Shown here: positions 33,217-43,966 of the stretch, piece after piece | How positions within the stretch are numbered: position 1 is the stretch's first letter | Layout: the number at the start of each line of letters is the position of its first letter | Assembly: GCF_013387465.1 (NCBI RefSeq) | Contig: NZ_VYGV01000012.1 | Location: 62,001 to 126,000, forward strand | Direction of reading: 5' to 3' | From: Hydrogenophaga aromaticivorans | GTDB lineage: Bacteria > Pseudomonadota > Gammaproteobacteria > Burkholderiales > Burkholderiaceae_C | Length of the DNA: 64,000 nt | The notes under the pieces: generated by a model | What the model saw: only the letters and a program-made list of their open reading frames with translations | Database searches by the model: none | What the model was told of the DNA's origin: nothing | Program-made: the position numbers and the translations under genes

Positions 33217-36200
33217 ATGCCGTCAAGATTTCTGAATCTGGTTGTTGCGTGGGTGCGTGTCTTGCGCACTTGTCGGATGTCACTGACGCGATGGATCTGG
33301 CTCTCCATGGCGTTGTGCCTGCCGAGTCTGGCGATGGCCCAGGGGGTGTCGCCCTACTGCCCTACGCAAAACCTCACGGTGAGCAATGGCGGGTCGGTGA
33401 CCTCAATCGATCTGGCCAATTGTGATGGTCCGTTCAATTTCGGGATGGGTGGGCCTAACCCGCCCAACCTGCCGGTAAATGGCACCGCGATTCTCAGCCT
33501 GCAGTCCGGGCCTGGCAATCAAACGGTCACCTACACCCACAATGGCAGCGCGACCACCACCGACACCTTCAAGCTGGACGATGAAAACGGTGACTTTCTC
33601 ACTTTCAACGTCACCATCAGCCCGCCAGCCTCGGCCATCGTGGTGTCCCCGGCGTCGTTGCCGACCCTGACCGCTGGCACGCCGTTCTCGCAGACCCTGA
33701 GCTCCAGCGGCGGCACCGCGCCTTACACTTATACCTTGCAATCCGGCACATTGCCGGTCGGCCTCAGCCTGTCTGGCGCCGGGGTGCTCAGCGGCACGCC
33801 GACCCAGCGCGGCAGCTACAGCTTCACCGTCCGCTCGACCGATTCGACAACGCCAACCGCGGATTTCGTGGACAAGGGCTACACCGGCACGGTGCAGAAC
33901 CCGACGCTGTCCATCACACCGACCAGCGCCACCGCCATCCAGAGCGTGGCGTTCTCCCAGACCCTGACCGGCGTCGGTGGCGTTGCACCCTATTCCTATC
34001 TGCTCGAAACCGGCAGCTTCCCGGCGGGCATTTCCATCTCCAGCGCCGGCGTGATCAGCGGCACCACGGCCGCCGCGACGGGCGCCTACCCGGTCTCACT
34101 GCGCGTCACCGACGCCAGCACCCCCAGCAATTCGGCATATTTCGAACTCGAAAGCTTCACGCTCAACGTCAGCCCGCCGCCGTCGGTGTCGATCGCGGTT
34201 TCCCCCGCCAGCGTGTCTGAAGACGGCGCGACCAACCTCGTCTACACCGTCACCCGCAGCCTGAACCTGGCCTCGGCGACGGTGGTCAACATTGCCACCA
34301 GTGGCACCGCCACCTCGGGCGTGGATTACACCGGCGGCGTCGCCACCGTCAGCATCCCCGGCGGCGCGACCACGGCGACCATCACCATCAACCCCACGGT
34401 GGACGGCACGGTCGAGACCGATGAAACCGTCACCCTGACGGTCGCCGCCGGCACCGGCTACACCGTGGGCGCGCCCGCCAGCGCCACGGGCACCATCCTC
34501 AACGACGATGTGCCCACGGCCTCCATCGCGGTGGCGCCGGCCAGCGTGGCCGAAGACGGTGCGAGCAACCTGGTCTACACCGTCACCCTGAACCAGGCGT
34601 CGTTCTCGGCGCTGTCCATCAACTTCACCGTGGGCGGCACCGCCACCTCCGGCACCGACTACGCGGCCGTGACCTCTCCGCTGGTCATTCCGGCCGGCAA
34701 CACCACCGGCACCATCACGGTCGACCCGACCGCCGATGCCACCATCGAAACCGACGAGACGGTGAGCCTCACCCTCGCGGCCGGCACCGGCTACACGGTG
34801 GGCGTGCCGACCAGCGCCACCGGCACCATCCTCAACGACGACCTGCCGACGCTGACCATCAACGACGTGACCGCCAGCGAAGGCAACGCCGGCACCACAA
34901 ACTTCACCTTCACGGTGAGCCTCAGCGAGCCGGCCGGTCCGGGCGGCGTGACCTTCGACATCGCCACCGCCAACGGCACCGCCACGGCGGGCGCCGACTA
35001 CGTCGCCAACAGCCTGACCGGCCAGACCATCCCGGCCGCCAGCAGCACCTACAGCTTCTCCGTGCAGGTCAACGGGGATGTGCTCAACGAGCCCAGCGAG
35101 ACCTTCTTCGTCAACGTGACCAACGTGGTCAACGCCGTCGTCGCGGACGCCCAGGGCCTGGGCACCATCGTCAACGACGATCCGCTGCCGAGCCTGTCCA
35201 TCAACGACGTCACCGTGCTCGAGGGCAACAGTGGCACCACCAGCGCCGTCTTCACCGTCACCCTGAGTGCGGCCAGCGGCCAGACCGTCAGCGTCAACTA
35301 CGCGAGCGCCGACGGCACCGCCAACCAACCGGCCGACTACACCAGCAGCAGTGGCACGCTGACCTTCACCCCGGGCCAGACCACCCAGCCCGTCACGGTG
35401 CTGGTGGCGGGCGAGACCGTGCCCGAGGCCGGCGAAACCTTCTTCGTCAACCTCAGTGGTGCGAGCAATGCCACCATCTCCGACAACCAGGGCGTGGGCA
35501 CCATCACCAACGACGACGTGCCGGTGAGCATCAGCCCGGCAACGCTGCCCAACGGCGCCGTCACCGCGGCCTACAGCCAGACCCTCACCGCCAGCGGCGG
35601 CGTGTCGCCCTACAGCTTCGCGGTGACGGCCGGCGCCTTGCCCGCGGGCCTGACCCTGTCTGCAGGGGGTGTGCTCAGCGGCACGCCGACGGCGGGCGGC
35701 AGCTTCAACTTCACCGCCACCGCCACCGACAGCAGCCCCTTCCCGGGTCCGTTCGCGGGCAGCCAGTCCTACACGCTCGTCGTGACCGCTCCCACCATCG
35801 TGCTGCCGGCGACCAGCCTGGCGGGTGGCACGGTGGGCACAGCCTACGCCGACGCCATCACGGTGGCTTCGGGCGGCACGGCGCCCTACAGCTATGCGGT
35901 CACCGTGGGAGCCCTGCCGGGCGGTCTGAGCCTCAACGCCGCGAGCGGCGCCATCACCGGCACCCCCAGCGCACCGGGCACCTTCAACTTCAGCATCACC
36001 GCGAGCGACAGCAGCACCGGCACCGGCCCGTACACCGCGACCCAGGCGTATGCGATCACCGTGATCGACGTCCCGCCGGTGGCCAACGCGGTGTCGCTCA
36101 CCGTGGCGTACAACGCGGCCGCCACGCCGGTGACGCTGAACATCACCGGTGGCGCGGCAACCTCGGTGGCCGTGGGCACCGCCGCGAGCCATGGCACGGC

Positions 36201-39200
36201 CATCGCCAGTGGCACCAGCATCACCTACCAGCCGACGACTGGCTATGCCGGCCCCGACAGCTTCACCTACACGGCGACCAACAGCGGCGGCACCTCGGCG
36301 CCGGCCACGGTCACGGTCACGGTGAACGACCCGGTCATCACCATCACTGCAAGCGGTGGTTTCGCGGCCACCGTCGGCACACCGTATACCCAGACCTTCA
36401 CTTGGAATGGTGGGGCGCAGCCCTGGAGCGGTTTCCAGGTGACCAACCTGCCCGCCGGTCTGTCGATCACCGGTACCACGGCCAACAGCGTCACCGTCTC
36501 CGGCACCCCGACCCAGGCCGGCAGCTTCACGCTCAACGTCTTCGCCACCGACAGCAGCACCGGCAACGGCCCGTACACGGTCGGCCAGGCTTTCGTGCTG
36601 AGCGTGGCCGCGCCGGGCTTGGCGCTGACCCCGGCCGCCACCACCTTCAACACGCCCTATGCCGCGCCCTACAGCCAGAGCTTCACGGCCAGCGGCGGCA
36701 CCGGTCCGTACAACTACGCGTTGACAGGGGGCCCCCTGCCGACCGGGGTGACGTTCTCGGGCAACACCGTCGCGGGTACACCCACGGTGCCGGGCAGCAC
36801 CAACTTCACCATCACGGCCACCGACACCGGCTCCACCGGTACCGGTGCGCCGTTCTCGATCGCGCAGAACTACACGCTGACCGTCGCCGCCGCGGCCATC
36901 GTGGTGAGTCCGGCGACCCTGCCGGGCGCCACAGCCGGCACGGCCTACAGCCAGACCCTCAGCGCCAGCGGTGGCGTGGCCACCTACGGCTTCTCCGTGA
37001 GCGCCGGCAGTCTGCCCTCCGGTCTGACCCTGTCCGCCGGGGGAGCACTGAGCGGCACGCCCACCGAGGCCGGCAGCTTCCCGGTCACCGTGACCGCGAC
37101 CGATGCGAATGGCCAGACCGGCAGCCGCGCCTACACCCTGGTGGTGGGCGCGCCCACGCTGACCATGACACCGCCCCCGGGCACCCTCAACGCGCCCTAT
37201 GGCGTGCCCTTCAGCCAGACCTTCGCCGTCAGCGGCAGCCCGGGCCCCTACAACCGCGTGATGGTTGGCACGCTGCCGTCCGGCCTGTCGATCAGCGGCT
37301 ACACGATCTCGGGCACCCCGACGCAGTTGGGCAGCTTCAACATCAGCATCACGATGATCGACTCTGGCCTGACGGGTACCGGCGCGCCGTTCTCGATCAC
37401 CCAGAACTACACCATCGAGGTGGCCGCGCCGACCGTGGTGGTCAGCCCGACGACGCTGCCCAACCCCACCCCCGGGGTGGCTTACAGCCAGACGCTCACG
37501 GCCAGCGGAGGCATTGCGCCCTACAGCTTCGCCCTGTCCAGCGGCAGCCTGCCCGCGGGCCTCACATTGGGCACCGGTGGTGCGCTCACGGGCACGCCGA
37601 CCGAGGTCGGCAGCTTCAACTTCACGGTCACCGCGACCGACAGCTTCAGCCAGGCCGGCAGCCGCGCCTACACCCTGGTCATCGGCGCACCGACGCTGAC
37701 CATGACGCCGGCCGCCGGCACGCTGACGGCCCCCTATGGCAGCGCCTACACGCAGAGCTTCAGCACCAGCGGCAGCCCGGGCCCGCACACCTACGCACTG
37801 ACCGGCGCCTTGCCGACGGGGCTGAGCTTCAGCGGCAGCACGCTGTCGGGCACACCGACCGCGCCGGGGAGTTATCCGGTCACCATCACGGCGACCGACA
37901 GTGTGCTGACCGGCGCGGGGTCGCCGTTTGCGATCGCCCAGAACTACGTGGTGGAGGTGGCCGCACCGACCATCGTGATGGCGCCCGCCACGCTGCCCGA
38001 ACCGGTGGCCGGTGAGGCCTACAGCCAGCTCATCACCGCCACCGGCGGTGTGGCGCCCTACAGCTTCGCGCTGACCTCGGGCGCGTTGCCCTCGGGCCTG
38101 AGCCTGAGCGCCGCCGGTTTGCTGTCGGGCACCGCCACGCAGGTGGGTGTCTTCAACATCACCGTGACTGCCACCGACGCCAACAGCCAGGAGTCGAGCC
38201 GCAATTTCGTGTTCACGGTCAGCGCGACCCCGAGCCAGAGCCTGGAGATGCAGTTGGTGAGCAATGCGGACGAGGACGGCAACGGCCAGGTGTCGCTGAG
38301 CGATACCCTGACTTACCGCGTCACCGTGAGCAACACGGGCTTTGTGCCCCTCACCGACGTGGTGATCAGCGATGCGTTGATCAACCCCGGCAATGTGGTC
38401 TGTGCCAGCGTGCTGCCGGGCCAGACCTGTGTGCTCCAGGGCACCTACCGGGTCACCGCGGCCGACGTGCGGGCCCGCCGGGTGGTGAACGTGGCCACGG
38501 TCACGGACAACATGTGTGCCTCGGGTAGCCAGGAGGCATCTTGCCGCGTCGTGTTGACGACGCTGGTCACTGCTGCCGTGGTGCAGGCGAAGGACGATGA
38601 CTTCGGTGAGGCCATGTGCGCCAAATCGGACGTGGTGGTGGGCAACGCTTACAAGAACGACACCCTGGACGGCCGCCCCATCCGCGCGGCCGACTTTCTG
38701 GGCACAGTGACCTCTGCGGCCAAACCCGCCAACCCGGGCAAGCCCGTTCCCGAACTCAACACGGCCACGGGGGATGTGACTGTGCCGGGCGGCACGCCGG
38801 GCGGCACCTACGTCATCGGGTACCGGATCTGCCAGCGCAGCGTGTCGAACAACTGCGACAGCGCCCGGATCGTGGTGAAGGTCAAGCAGTGCCAGGTGCG
38901 GGTCCGTGTGATCAAGACCGCGCAGACGAAGCAGGTCCGCGTGGGCGACTTCGTGTCCTACACCTTGCAGGTGGACAACCTCACGGAGAACGACGGCGAG
39001 GTGGACGGCCTGCAGATCGTGGACACGCCGCCGCCGGGCTTCAGCCTGGTGCCGGGCAGCGTGCGCTTCCAGGACGAGGACACGCGCGGTTCGGTCGACG
39101 GGATCGGCCCGATCACACTGGGCCAGATCGACCTGGCGAGCAACGGTCGGGCGTACATCAGCTACGTGATGCGGGTGGGCGCCAACGCGCGCCGGGGCGA

Positions 39201-40089
39201 TGCCGTCAACACGGCCGATCCGTTCCTCGTGGTCGGGAAGGCCGGCAGCACGGCCGATTCGTTCAACGAGGGCGGGAAAGTCGGCAACACGGCCAAGGCC
39301 GTGGTGGTGGTGATCGCCGACGCCGACGCCGATGAGACCTCCATCATCGGCAAGGTGTTCATCGACCAGGACGGCGACGGCTGGCAGGACAGCGCCGACG
39401 CGCAGGACGTGCGCATCCAGGGCGGCCTCGATCCGGCGGTGTACGTGGCCGGCTCCACCACGGTGGACCGCGGACAGGGTGCGCAGCCCGAGCCGGACGC
39501 GAGCGTTCCGCTGTTGCGCGGCATCCGCATCGGCACGGTCCGTGGGCGCGAGGGCGACGACGAGACGGTGCCCCTGCCCCGGGTGGTGATCAGCCAGTGG
39601 GTGACGGAACCGGTGTTCAGCGGCGACAGCGTGATCACCAGCGGGGAAGGGGCCCGAATCGTCGTGAAGCCCAGCGGTGAAGTGCGTTACGAACACGCGG
39701 GCGATGTGGCCGCCGGCCTGAACCACCAGGACCTGCGCGTGCAGCGCACGGTCACGCCGCTGGAGGGCAAACACCGTGTCGACTACGTCATCACCAACCA
39801 CGGGGTCTCCGAAGTGGGCATTCCCGGTGTGCGTCTGGCCAGCCCCGAAGGCCTGGTGGTGCAGACCGACAGCTACGGACGCTTCCACCTGGAAGGCATT
39901 GATACAGGGGCACGCGCCCACGGGCGCAACTTCGTGTTCAAGGTCGATCCGGTCAGCCTGCCGCCGGGCGCCCGGGTGACCACGGCGAATCCCCTGGTGC
40001 GCCGCCTCACGGGGGGCCTGATGGTGCGCTTCGACTTTGGCGTCGGGTTCGGCAGGCAGACGCCTGCCGCGGCCCCCGCAGCCAAGTGA
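33217..40089 (+). CDS. Giant repeat surface protein: He_PIG, Calx-beta and DUF11 domains
   Basis: A 2290-residue exported protein. A long signal peptide (MSLTRWIWLSMALCLPSLAMAQ part, after a 20-residue basic extension) leads to two He_PIG Ig-like units (~145-315), four Calx-beta units each ending near ILNDD/IVNDD/ITNDD (~325-770), then nine more He_PIG units (LPxGLxxSxxxxxSGTPTxxG, ~770-1660) with one cadherin-like insert near 955-1035. Next come two DUF11-like domains (~1670-1780, ~1890-2000) and a C-terminal part with IIGKVFIDQDGDGWQD and YGRFHLEGIDTGA. In total I count eleven He_PIG copies. It is probably an adhesin or envelope-spanning fibre. It is coupled to the barrel gene by a TGATG junction. 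Confidence 0.85.
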   Translation: MPSRFLNLVVAWVRVLRTCRMSLTRWIWLSMALCLPSLAMAQGVSPYCPTQNLTVSNGGSVTSIDLANCDGPFNFGMGGPNPPNLPVNGTAILSLQSGPGNQTVTYTHNGSATTTDTFKLDDENGDFLTFNVTISPPASAIVVSPASLPTLTAGTPFSQTLSSSGGTAPYTYTLQSGTLPVGLSLSGAGVLSGTPTQRGSYSFTVRSTDSTTPTADFVDKGYTGTVQNPTLSITPTSATAIQSVAFSQTLTGVGGVAPYSYLLETGSFPAGISISSAGVISGTTAAATGAYPVSLRVTDASTPSNSAYFELESFTLNVSPPPSVSIAVSPASVSEDGATNLVYTVTRSLNLASATVVNIATSGTATSGVDYTGGVATVSIPGGATTATITINPTVDGTVETDETVTLTVAAGTGYTVGAPASATGTILNDDVPTASIAVAPASVAEDGASNLVYTVTLNQASFSALSINFTVGGTATSGTDYAAVTSPLVIPAGNTTGTITVDPTADATIETDETVSLTLAAGTGYTVGVPTSATGTILNDDLPTLTINDVTASEGNAGTTNFTFTVSLSEPAGPGGVTFDIATANGTATAGADYVANSLTGQTIPAASSTYSFSVQVNGDVLNEPSETFFVNVTNVVNAVVADAQGLGTIVNDDPLPSLSINDVTVLEGNSGTTSAVFTVTLSAASGQTVSVNYASADGTANQPADYTSSSGTLTFTPGQTTQPVTVLVAGETVPEAGETFFVNLSGASNATISDNQGVGTITNDDVPVSISPATLPNGAVTAAYSQTLTASGGVSPYSFAVTAGALPAGLTLSAGGVLSGTPTAGGSFNFTATATDSSPFPGPFAGSQSYTLVVTAPTIVLPATSLAGGTVGTAYADAITVASGGTAPYSYAVTVGALPGGLSLNAASGAITGTPSAPGTFNFSITASDSSTGTGPYTATQAYAITVIDVPPVANAVSLTVAYNAAATPVTLNITGGAATSVAVGTAASHGTAIASGTSITYQPTTGYAGPDSFTYTATNSGGTSAPATVTVTVNDPVITITASGGFAATVGTPYTQTFTWNGGAQPWSGFQVTNLPAGLSITGTTANSVTVSGTPTQAGSFTLNVFATDSSTGNGPYTVGQAFVLSVAAPGLALTPAATTFNTPYAAPYSQSFTASGGTGPYNYALTGGPLPTGVTFSGNTVAGTPTVPGSTNFTITATDTGSTGTGAPFSIAQNYTLTVAAAAIVVSPATLPGATAGTAYSQTLSASGGVATYGFSVSAGSLPSGLTLSAGGALSGTPTEAGSFPVTVTATDANGQTGSRAYTLVVGAPTLTMTPPPGTLNAPYGVPFSQTFAVSGSPGPYNRVMVGTLPSGLSISGYTISGTPTQLGSFNISITMIDSGLTGTGAPFSITQNYTIEVAAPTVVVSPTTLPNPTPGVAYSQTLTASGGIAPYSFALSSGSLPAGLTLGTGGALTGTPTEVGSFNFTVTATDSFSQAGSRAYTLVIGAPTLTMTPAAGTLTAPYGSAYTQSFSTSGSPGPHTYALTGALPTGLSFSGSTLSGTPTAPGSYPVTITATDSVLTGAGSPFAIAQNYVVEVAAPTIVMAPATLPEPVAGEAYSQLITATGGVAPYSFALTSGALPSGLSLSAAGLLSGTATQVGVFNITVTATDANSQESSRNFVFTVSATPSQSLEMQLVSNADEDGNGQVSLSDTLTYRVTVSNTGFVPLTDVVISDALINPGNVVCASVLPGQTCVLQGTYRVTAADVRARRVVNVATVTDNMCASGSQEASCRVVLTTLVTAAVVQAKDDDFGEAMCAKSDVVVGNAYKNDTLDGRPIRAADFLGTVTSAAKPANPGKPVPELNTATGDVTVPGGTPGGTYVIGYRICQRSVSNNCDSARIVVKVKQCQVRVRVIKTAQTKQVRVGDFVSYTLQVDNLTENDGEVDGLQIVDTPPPGFSLVPGSVRFQDEDTRGSVDGIGPITLGQIDLASNGRAYISYVMRVGANARRGDAVNTADPFLVVGKAGSTADSFNEGGKVGNTAKAVVVVIADADADETSIIGKVFIDQDGDGWQDSADAQDVRIQGGLDPAVYVAGSTTVDRGQGAQPEPDASVPLLRGIRIGTVRGREGDDETVPLPRVVISQWVTEPVFSGDSVITSGEGARIVVKPSGEVRYEHAGDVAAGLNHQDLRVQRTVTPLEGKHRVDYVITNHGVSEVGIPGVRLASPEGLVVQTDSYGRFHLEGIDTGARAHGRNFVFKVDPVSLPPGARVTTANPLVRRLTGGLMVRFDFGVGFGRQTPAAAPAAK

Positions 40090-43000
40090 TGGCGCCGAAA
40101 CCCGCAGCCCCCAGTACGGATGACCGCATGATGAACACCTATACCAATCACATCGAACGTCTGCTGCGCGCACGCTGCCCAGCGAGTGCGGGCACGGGCT
40201 GGCTCCGTGGCATCGCCCTGGTTCCACTGGGCGCGCTCTTCGCGTTGACGCCGCTGGCCGCGAGTGCCCAGGTGGTGGAGCGTGCTCCCCTGGCGCAGGC
40301 GGCCGGGGCGCCCGAGGCGGGTCAGCCGCAGGACGCGGCCGCAACCACCACGGCCAAGCCGGTGGTCAGGCCCGGGCAGGTTCTGTCCTTGCCCGGCGGA
40401 GGCCGGGTGTGGGCGACCGAAGACCCGGCCAACCTCAGTCCGCAAATGAACGTCTCGGCCCAGGGCATCGCGGGTCTTCGCGACGACCGGCTGGTCGAAG
40501 GGCTGAGTTTCAACATCAGCAACAACTACGCCAGCTTCATCGAACGCATGGAGTTGCTCATCTACAGCGGGCGCGACACCGATCTGGTCAAGCCGCTGGT
40601 GCGGCTGCCCGTGGCCGTGAGCGGCGAAGGGGTGGTCCAGTGGGACGGTCAGTTGCCCGCGGGCCACCGGCTGCGCCCGGGTGACACCCTGGTCTACCTG
40701 GTGCGGGCCTACGGTCATGGCGGGCAGGCCGACGAAACCCAGGCGCGCAGGGTGCGCCTGTACACCGAGGAAGAATGGCGCAGCGCCAAGGAGCAGCTGA
40801 TCAGCCAGAGCAACGAACTGGCCGATGGCTTCACGCTGGACCAGCGCCTGGCGCGCGAGGCGCAGCTGGTCAACGGCCTGGTGAAGCAGAACATCCCGCT
40901 GTCGGGATCGATCGTGCGCATCTTCGGCCAGGACATGCCCGACCAGGCCAGCATCCGGATCAACGGCAAGAGCGCAGCCATCGACGTCAACCAGCGCTTT
41001 GTCTCCGAGTTTCTGCTCCCGGTCGGGGCGCATGCGCTGACGATCGACGTCAGCGGCCTGCCGGGCCAGCCGGTCTTCACGCGCCAGCTCGACGTGAACA
41101 TCAGTGGCGAGTACTTCTTCATGGTCGGCATGGCCGACTTCTACCTCTCCAAGTCCCAGGTCACGGGCAACATCGTGCCCGCGGCCGCGGAAGATGGCTT
41201 CGATCAGGAGCTGCTCAAGGAAGGGCGCCTGGCCTTCTACCTCAAGGGCAAGATCCAGGGCAAGTACCTCTTCACGGCGCAGGCCGACACCGAAGACCAG
41301 GAACTCAACAACCTGTTCCACGACTTCTTCAAGGCCACGCCGCAGGACATCTTCCGCCGCCTCGACCCCGATCAGTATTACTCGGTGTATGGCGACGACT
41401 CCACCAGCTACCGCGATGCCGACAGCGCGGGCAAGCTCTACCTGCGCCTGGACTGGGACAAGAACCAGGCGGTGTGGGGCAACTTCAACACCGGCATCAG
41501 CGGCGGCGAGTTCAACCAGTACAACCGCACCCTCTACGGCGGCGCGCTCAAGTGGCGCAGCAACGAGACCACGCCGTACGACGACCCCAGGTCGCAGCTC
41601 AGCGTTTTCGCCTCCGAGTCCCAGACCGCCAAGGGCTACAGCGACCTGCTGGGCACCGGGGGTAGCCTGTACTACCTCAAGCACACCGACATCCTGCGCG
41701 GCTCCGAGCAGCTGCGTATCGAAGTGCGCGACACCGTCACCGGCCAGGTCGTACAGCGCGGCCGCTTGGTATTCGGCACCGACTACGAAATCGACTACAT
41801 CCAGGGCCGCATCATCCTGAGCCGGCCACTGGGGCGCAGCGAGCTCGACAGTGGCTTCGGCATCGTGCGCCTGAGCGCCGACGGTGACTACGAGAACCAC
41901 CTGCTGGTGGACTACGAGTACGTGCCCGAGGGCATGGAGAACCTGGTGGCTGGCGGGCGGGGTCAGGTCTGGGCCGGGGACCACGTGGCCGTGGGGGGCA
42001 CCTACGTGACGGAAGAGCGCGCCGGTGACGACTACCAGCTCCGCGGGGCGGACCTCACCTTGCGCGCCGGGCGCGGCACCTACCTCAAGGCGGAGGTCGC
42101 GCAGAGCGAATCGACCCAGGCCAGCGCGCACTTTTCCGACAACGGCGGCCTGACCTACACCGACCGCACCGCCGAGGTGGCGACCGAACCGCGCTCCGGC
42201 CAGGCCGTGGGGGTCGAGGCAAGGATCAACCTCAACGAGCTGGGTTGGACGCAGGAGAACGTGAGCGCCGGCGCCTGGTACAAGGACCGCGAAGCCGGTT
42301 ACTCCACGGCGCGGGCCGAAACCGGGGGGCTGCGCAGCCGCGAGTCCGGGGTCGAGACGATGGCCGAGGTGGGCACCGATCTGGACGTCGGGGCGCGCAT
42401 GAGCCGCCGCGAAGTCGAGGGGGAGAACCGCATCGACCAGGTGCAGCTGGTGAGCAACTGGTATCTGGACGATAAACAGAGCCTGGGGCTGGAGGTGCGC
42501 CAGGTTCGCAGCGTCGAGGCCAGCGGCGAGTTCATCGACCCCGATGCGCTGGCCGACAGCACTGGCGCCGGCGTGGGCACCGCGACCTACGCGGGTCTGC
42601 GCTACAAGCGCAAGCTCAGCGGCCGCACCGAGGTGTACGGCTTTGTGCAAAGCACGCTGCAAAGCGACGAAGGGCTGAAGAACGATCGCTACGGCGTGGG
42701 GGCGACCCGGCGCTTTGGCGAACGCTCCTCCGCCACCGGCGAGGTCTCCACCGGCACGCTGGGGCTGGCCGGAAAGCTCGAAGGCAGCTACTACCTCACG
42801 CCCGACTACAACCTGTACTCGCGCTACACCTACGCCCACCAGCCCGGCGACATCTTCGGCAGCGAGTTCCTGGAAGACGGCGCCGGTCGCACCTTCTCGG
42901 TGGGGCAGCGCTGGAACGCGGGCAGTGGCCTGAGCCTGTTCCAGGAGGCGCAGCTGAGCCACCGGGCCGATGAAGACGGGCAGGGCCAGAACCTGGGGCT

Positions 43001-43823
43001 GGACTACAACGTCGCGCGGCACTGGCAACTGGGCTTCCGCTACGCGCAGAGCCGGATCGAGCACGCCGAGGGAGGCGAAACCACGCGCCGCTCTGGCACC
43101 GTGCTGGCCAGCTACAACGACAACCGCACCAGCTTCACACCGCGCTTGGAGGTCCGGCGTGACCGGGGCGCGCAGTCGCGCGACCAGTACCTGCTCAGCG
43201 TGGGCCTGAAACACAAGTTCAGCGAAGACTGGCGCACCGCGGTCCGCCTCAGGACCGCGCTCACCCAGGACAAGCTCTCCAGCGTGGACGAAGCGCGCTT
43301 CACCGAAGCCAACTTCGGGCTGGCCTACCGCCCCGCGGGCAACAACCGCTGGGCCTGGCTGGGCAAATACACCTACGTGTACGACCTGGGCGCACTGACG
43401 CAGGTGTCGCCCACCTCGGGCGTGGCCAACAACGAGGTGGACCAGCGCGCGCACATCCTCGCCAACGAGCTGCTCTACCGCATCAACCCGCTGTGGGAGG
43501 TGGGCGGCAAATACGCCTACCGCCAAGGCGAGTTGCGCGAAGGCCGCAACACCGGCGCCTGGTACAAGAACACCCGGCACTTCGCCGCCGGCCAGGTGCG
43601 CATGCATATGCTCCAGTCCTGGGACGCCCTGGTCGAACACCGCTGGCTGAAGACGGTGCAGGACAAGAACACGCAGTCGGGCTGGCTGGTGGGCGTGGAC
43701 AAGCAGATCACCCCCTACTTCCGCCTGGGCATGGGCTACAACTTCACCAGTTTCAGTGACGACCTGCGCCACACCGACTACCGCTTCAAGGGCTGGTACC
43801 TCAATGCGGTGGGTGTCTATTGA
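40089..43823 (+). CDS. Outer-membrane beta-barrel partner of the giant repeat protein
   Basis: A ~1244-residue exported protein. The signal peptide core is GIALVPLGALFALTPLAASAQ. Residues ~100-420 form a soluble region with FSLPGGGRVWATEDP-like start, INGKSAAIDVNQRFVSEFLLPVGAHALTI and GEYFFMVGMADFYLSKSQV. From ~430 on there are long alternating strands with many Tyr/Trp/Arg residues, ending GWYLNAVGVY, a C-terminal aromatic residue as in outer-membrane barrels. ATG at 40089 shares its A with the TGA stop of the giant gene; alternatives are GTG 40086 and ATG 40128. Likely anchors or exports the repeat protein; related pairs occur in other proteobacteria but the mechanism is not established. 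Confidence 0.82.
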   Translation: MAPKPAAPSTDDRMMNTYTNHIERLLRARCPASAGTGWLRGIALVPLGALFALTPLAASAQVVERAPLAQAAGAPEAGQPQDAAATTTAKPVVRPGQVLSLPGGGRVWATEDPANLSPQMNVSAQGIAGLRDDRLVEGLSFNISNNYASFIERMELLIYSGRDTDLVKPLVRLPVAVSGEGVVQWDGQLPAGHRLRPGDTLVYLVRAYGHGGQADETQARRVRLYTEEEWRSAKEQLISQSNELADGFTLDQRLAREAQLVNGLVKQNIPLSGSIVRIFGQDMPDQASIRINGKSAAIDVNQRFVSEFLLPVGAHALTIDVSGLPGQPVFTRQLDVNISGEYFFMVGMADFYLSKSQVTGNIVPAAAEDGFDQELLKEGRLAFYLKGKIQGKYLFTAQADTEDQELNNLFHDFFKATPQDIFRRLDPDQYYSVYGDDSTSYRDADSAGKLYLRLDWDKNQAVWGNFNTGISGGEFNQYNRTLYGGALKWRSNETTPYDDPRSQLSVFASESQTAKGYSDLLGTGGSLYYLKHTDILRGSEQLRIEVRDTVTGQVVQRGRLVFGTDYEIDYIQGRIILSRPLGRSELDSGFGIVRLSADGDYENHLLVDYEYVPEGMENLVAGGRGQVWAGDHVAVGGTYVTEERAGDDYQLRGADLTLRAGRGTYLKAEVAQSESTQASAHFSDNGGLTYTDRTAEVATEPRSGQAVGVEARINLNELGWTQENVSAGAWYKDREAGYSTARAETGGLRSRESGVETMAEVGTDLDVGARMSRREVEGENRIDQVQLVSNWYLDDKQSLGLEVRQVRSVEASGEFIDPDALADSTGAGVGTATYAGLRYKRKLSGRTEVYGFVQSTLQSDEGLKNDRYGVGATRRFGERSSATGEVSTGTLGLAGKLEGSYYLTPDYNLYSRYTYAHQPGDIFGSEFLEDGAGRTFSVGQRWNAGSGLSLFQEAQLSHRADEDGQGQNLGLDYNVARHWQLGFRYAQSRIEHAEGGETTRRSGTVLASYNDNRTSFTPRLEVRRDRGAQSRDQYLLSVGLKHKFSEDWRTAVRLRTALTQDKLSSVDEARFTEANFGLAYRPAGNNRWAWLGKYTYVYDLGALTQVSPTSGVANNEVDQRAHILANELLYRINPLWEVGGKYAYRQGELREGRNTGAWYKNTRHFAAGQVRMHMLQSWDALVEHRWLKTVQDKNTQSGWLVGVDKQITPYFRLGMGYNFTSFSDDLRHTDYRFKGWYLNAVGVY

Positions 43824-43966
43824 GAGTCGGGACGCCCTGAAGTCTTGACTGGTGAGATGGACTCCCTCCGTTAGTTTGCGTGAAAAATGCGCTCTGGTCT
43901 TCTTTGGCGTGGGGATCAGGTTCTTCATCCCCTGCGCGGTGCACCGCGCGAGGTGTAGACGCATCT

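Noticed and set aside
34096..40344. Very long open frame on the minus strand opposite the giant repeat gene (and a similar one at 39873-43964)
   Set aside because: Its codons mirror a high-G+C repeat gene; composition is extreme in His, Arg, Gly and Ala, there is no domain and no ribosome-binding site. The plus strand has clear Ig-like, Calx-beta and barrel motifs.
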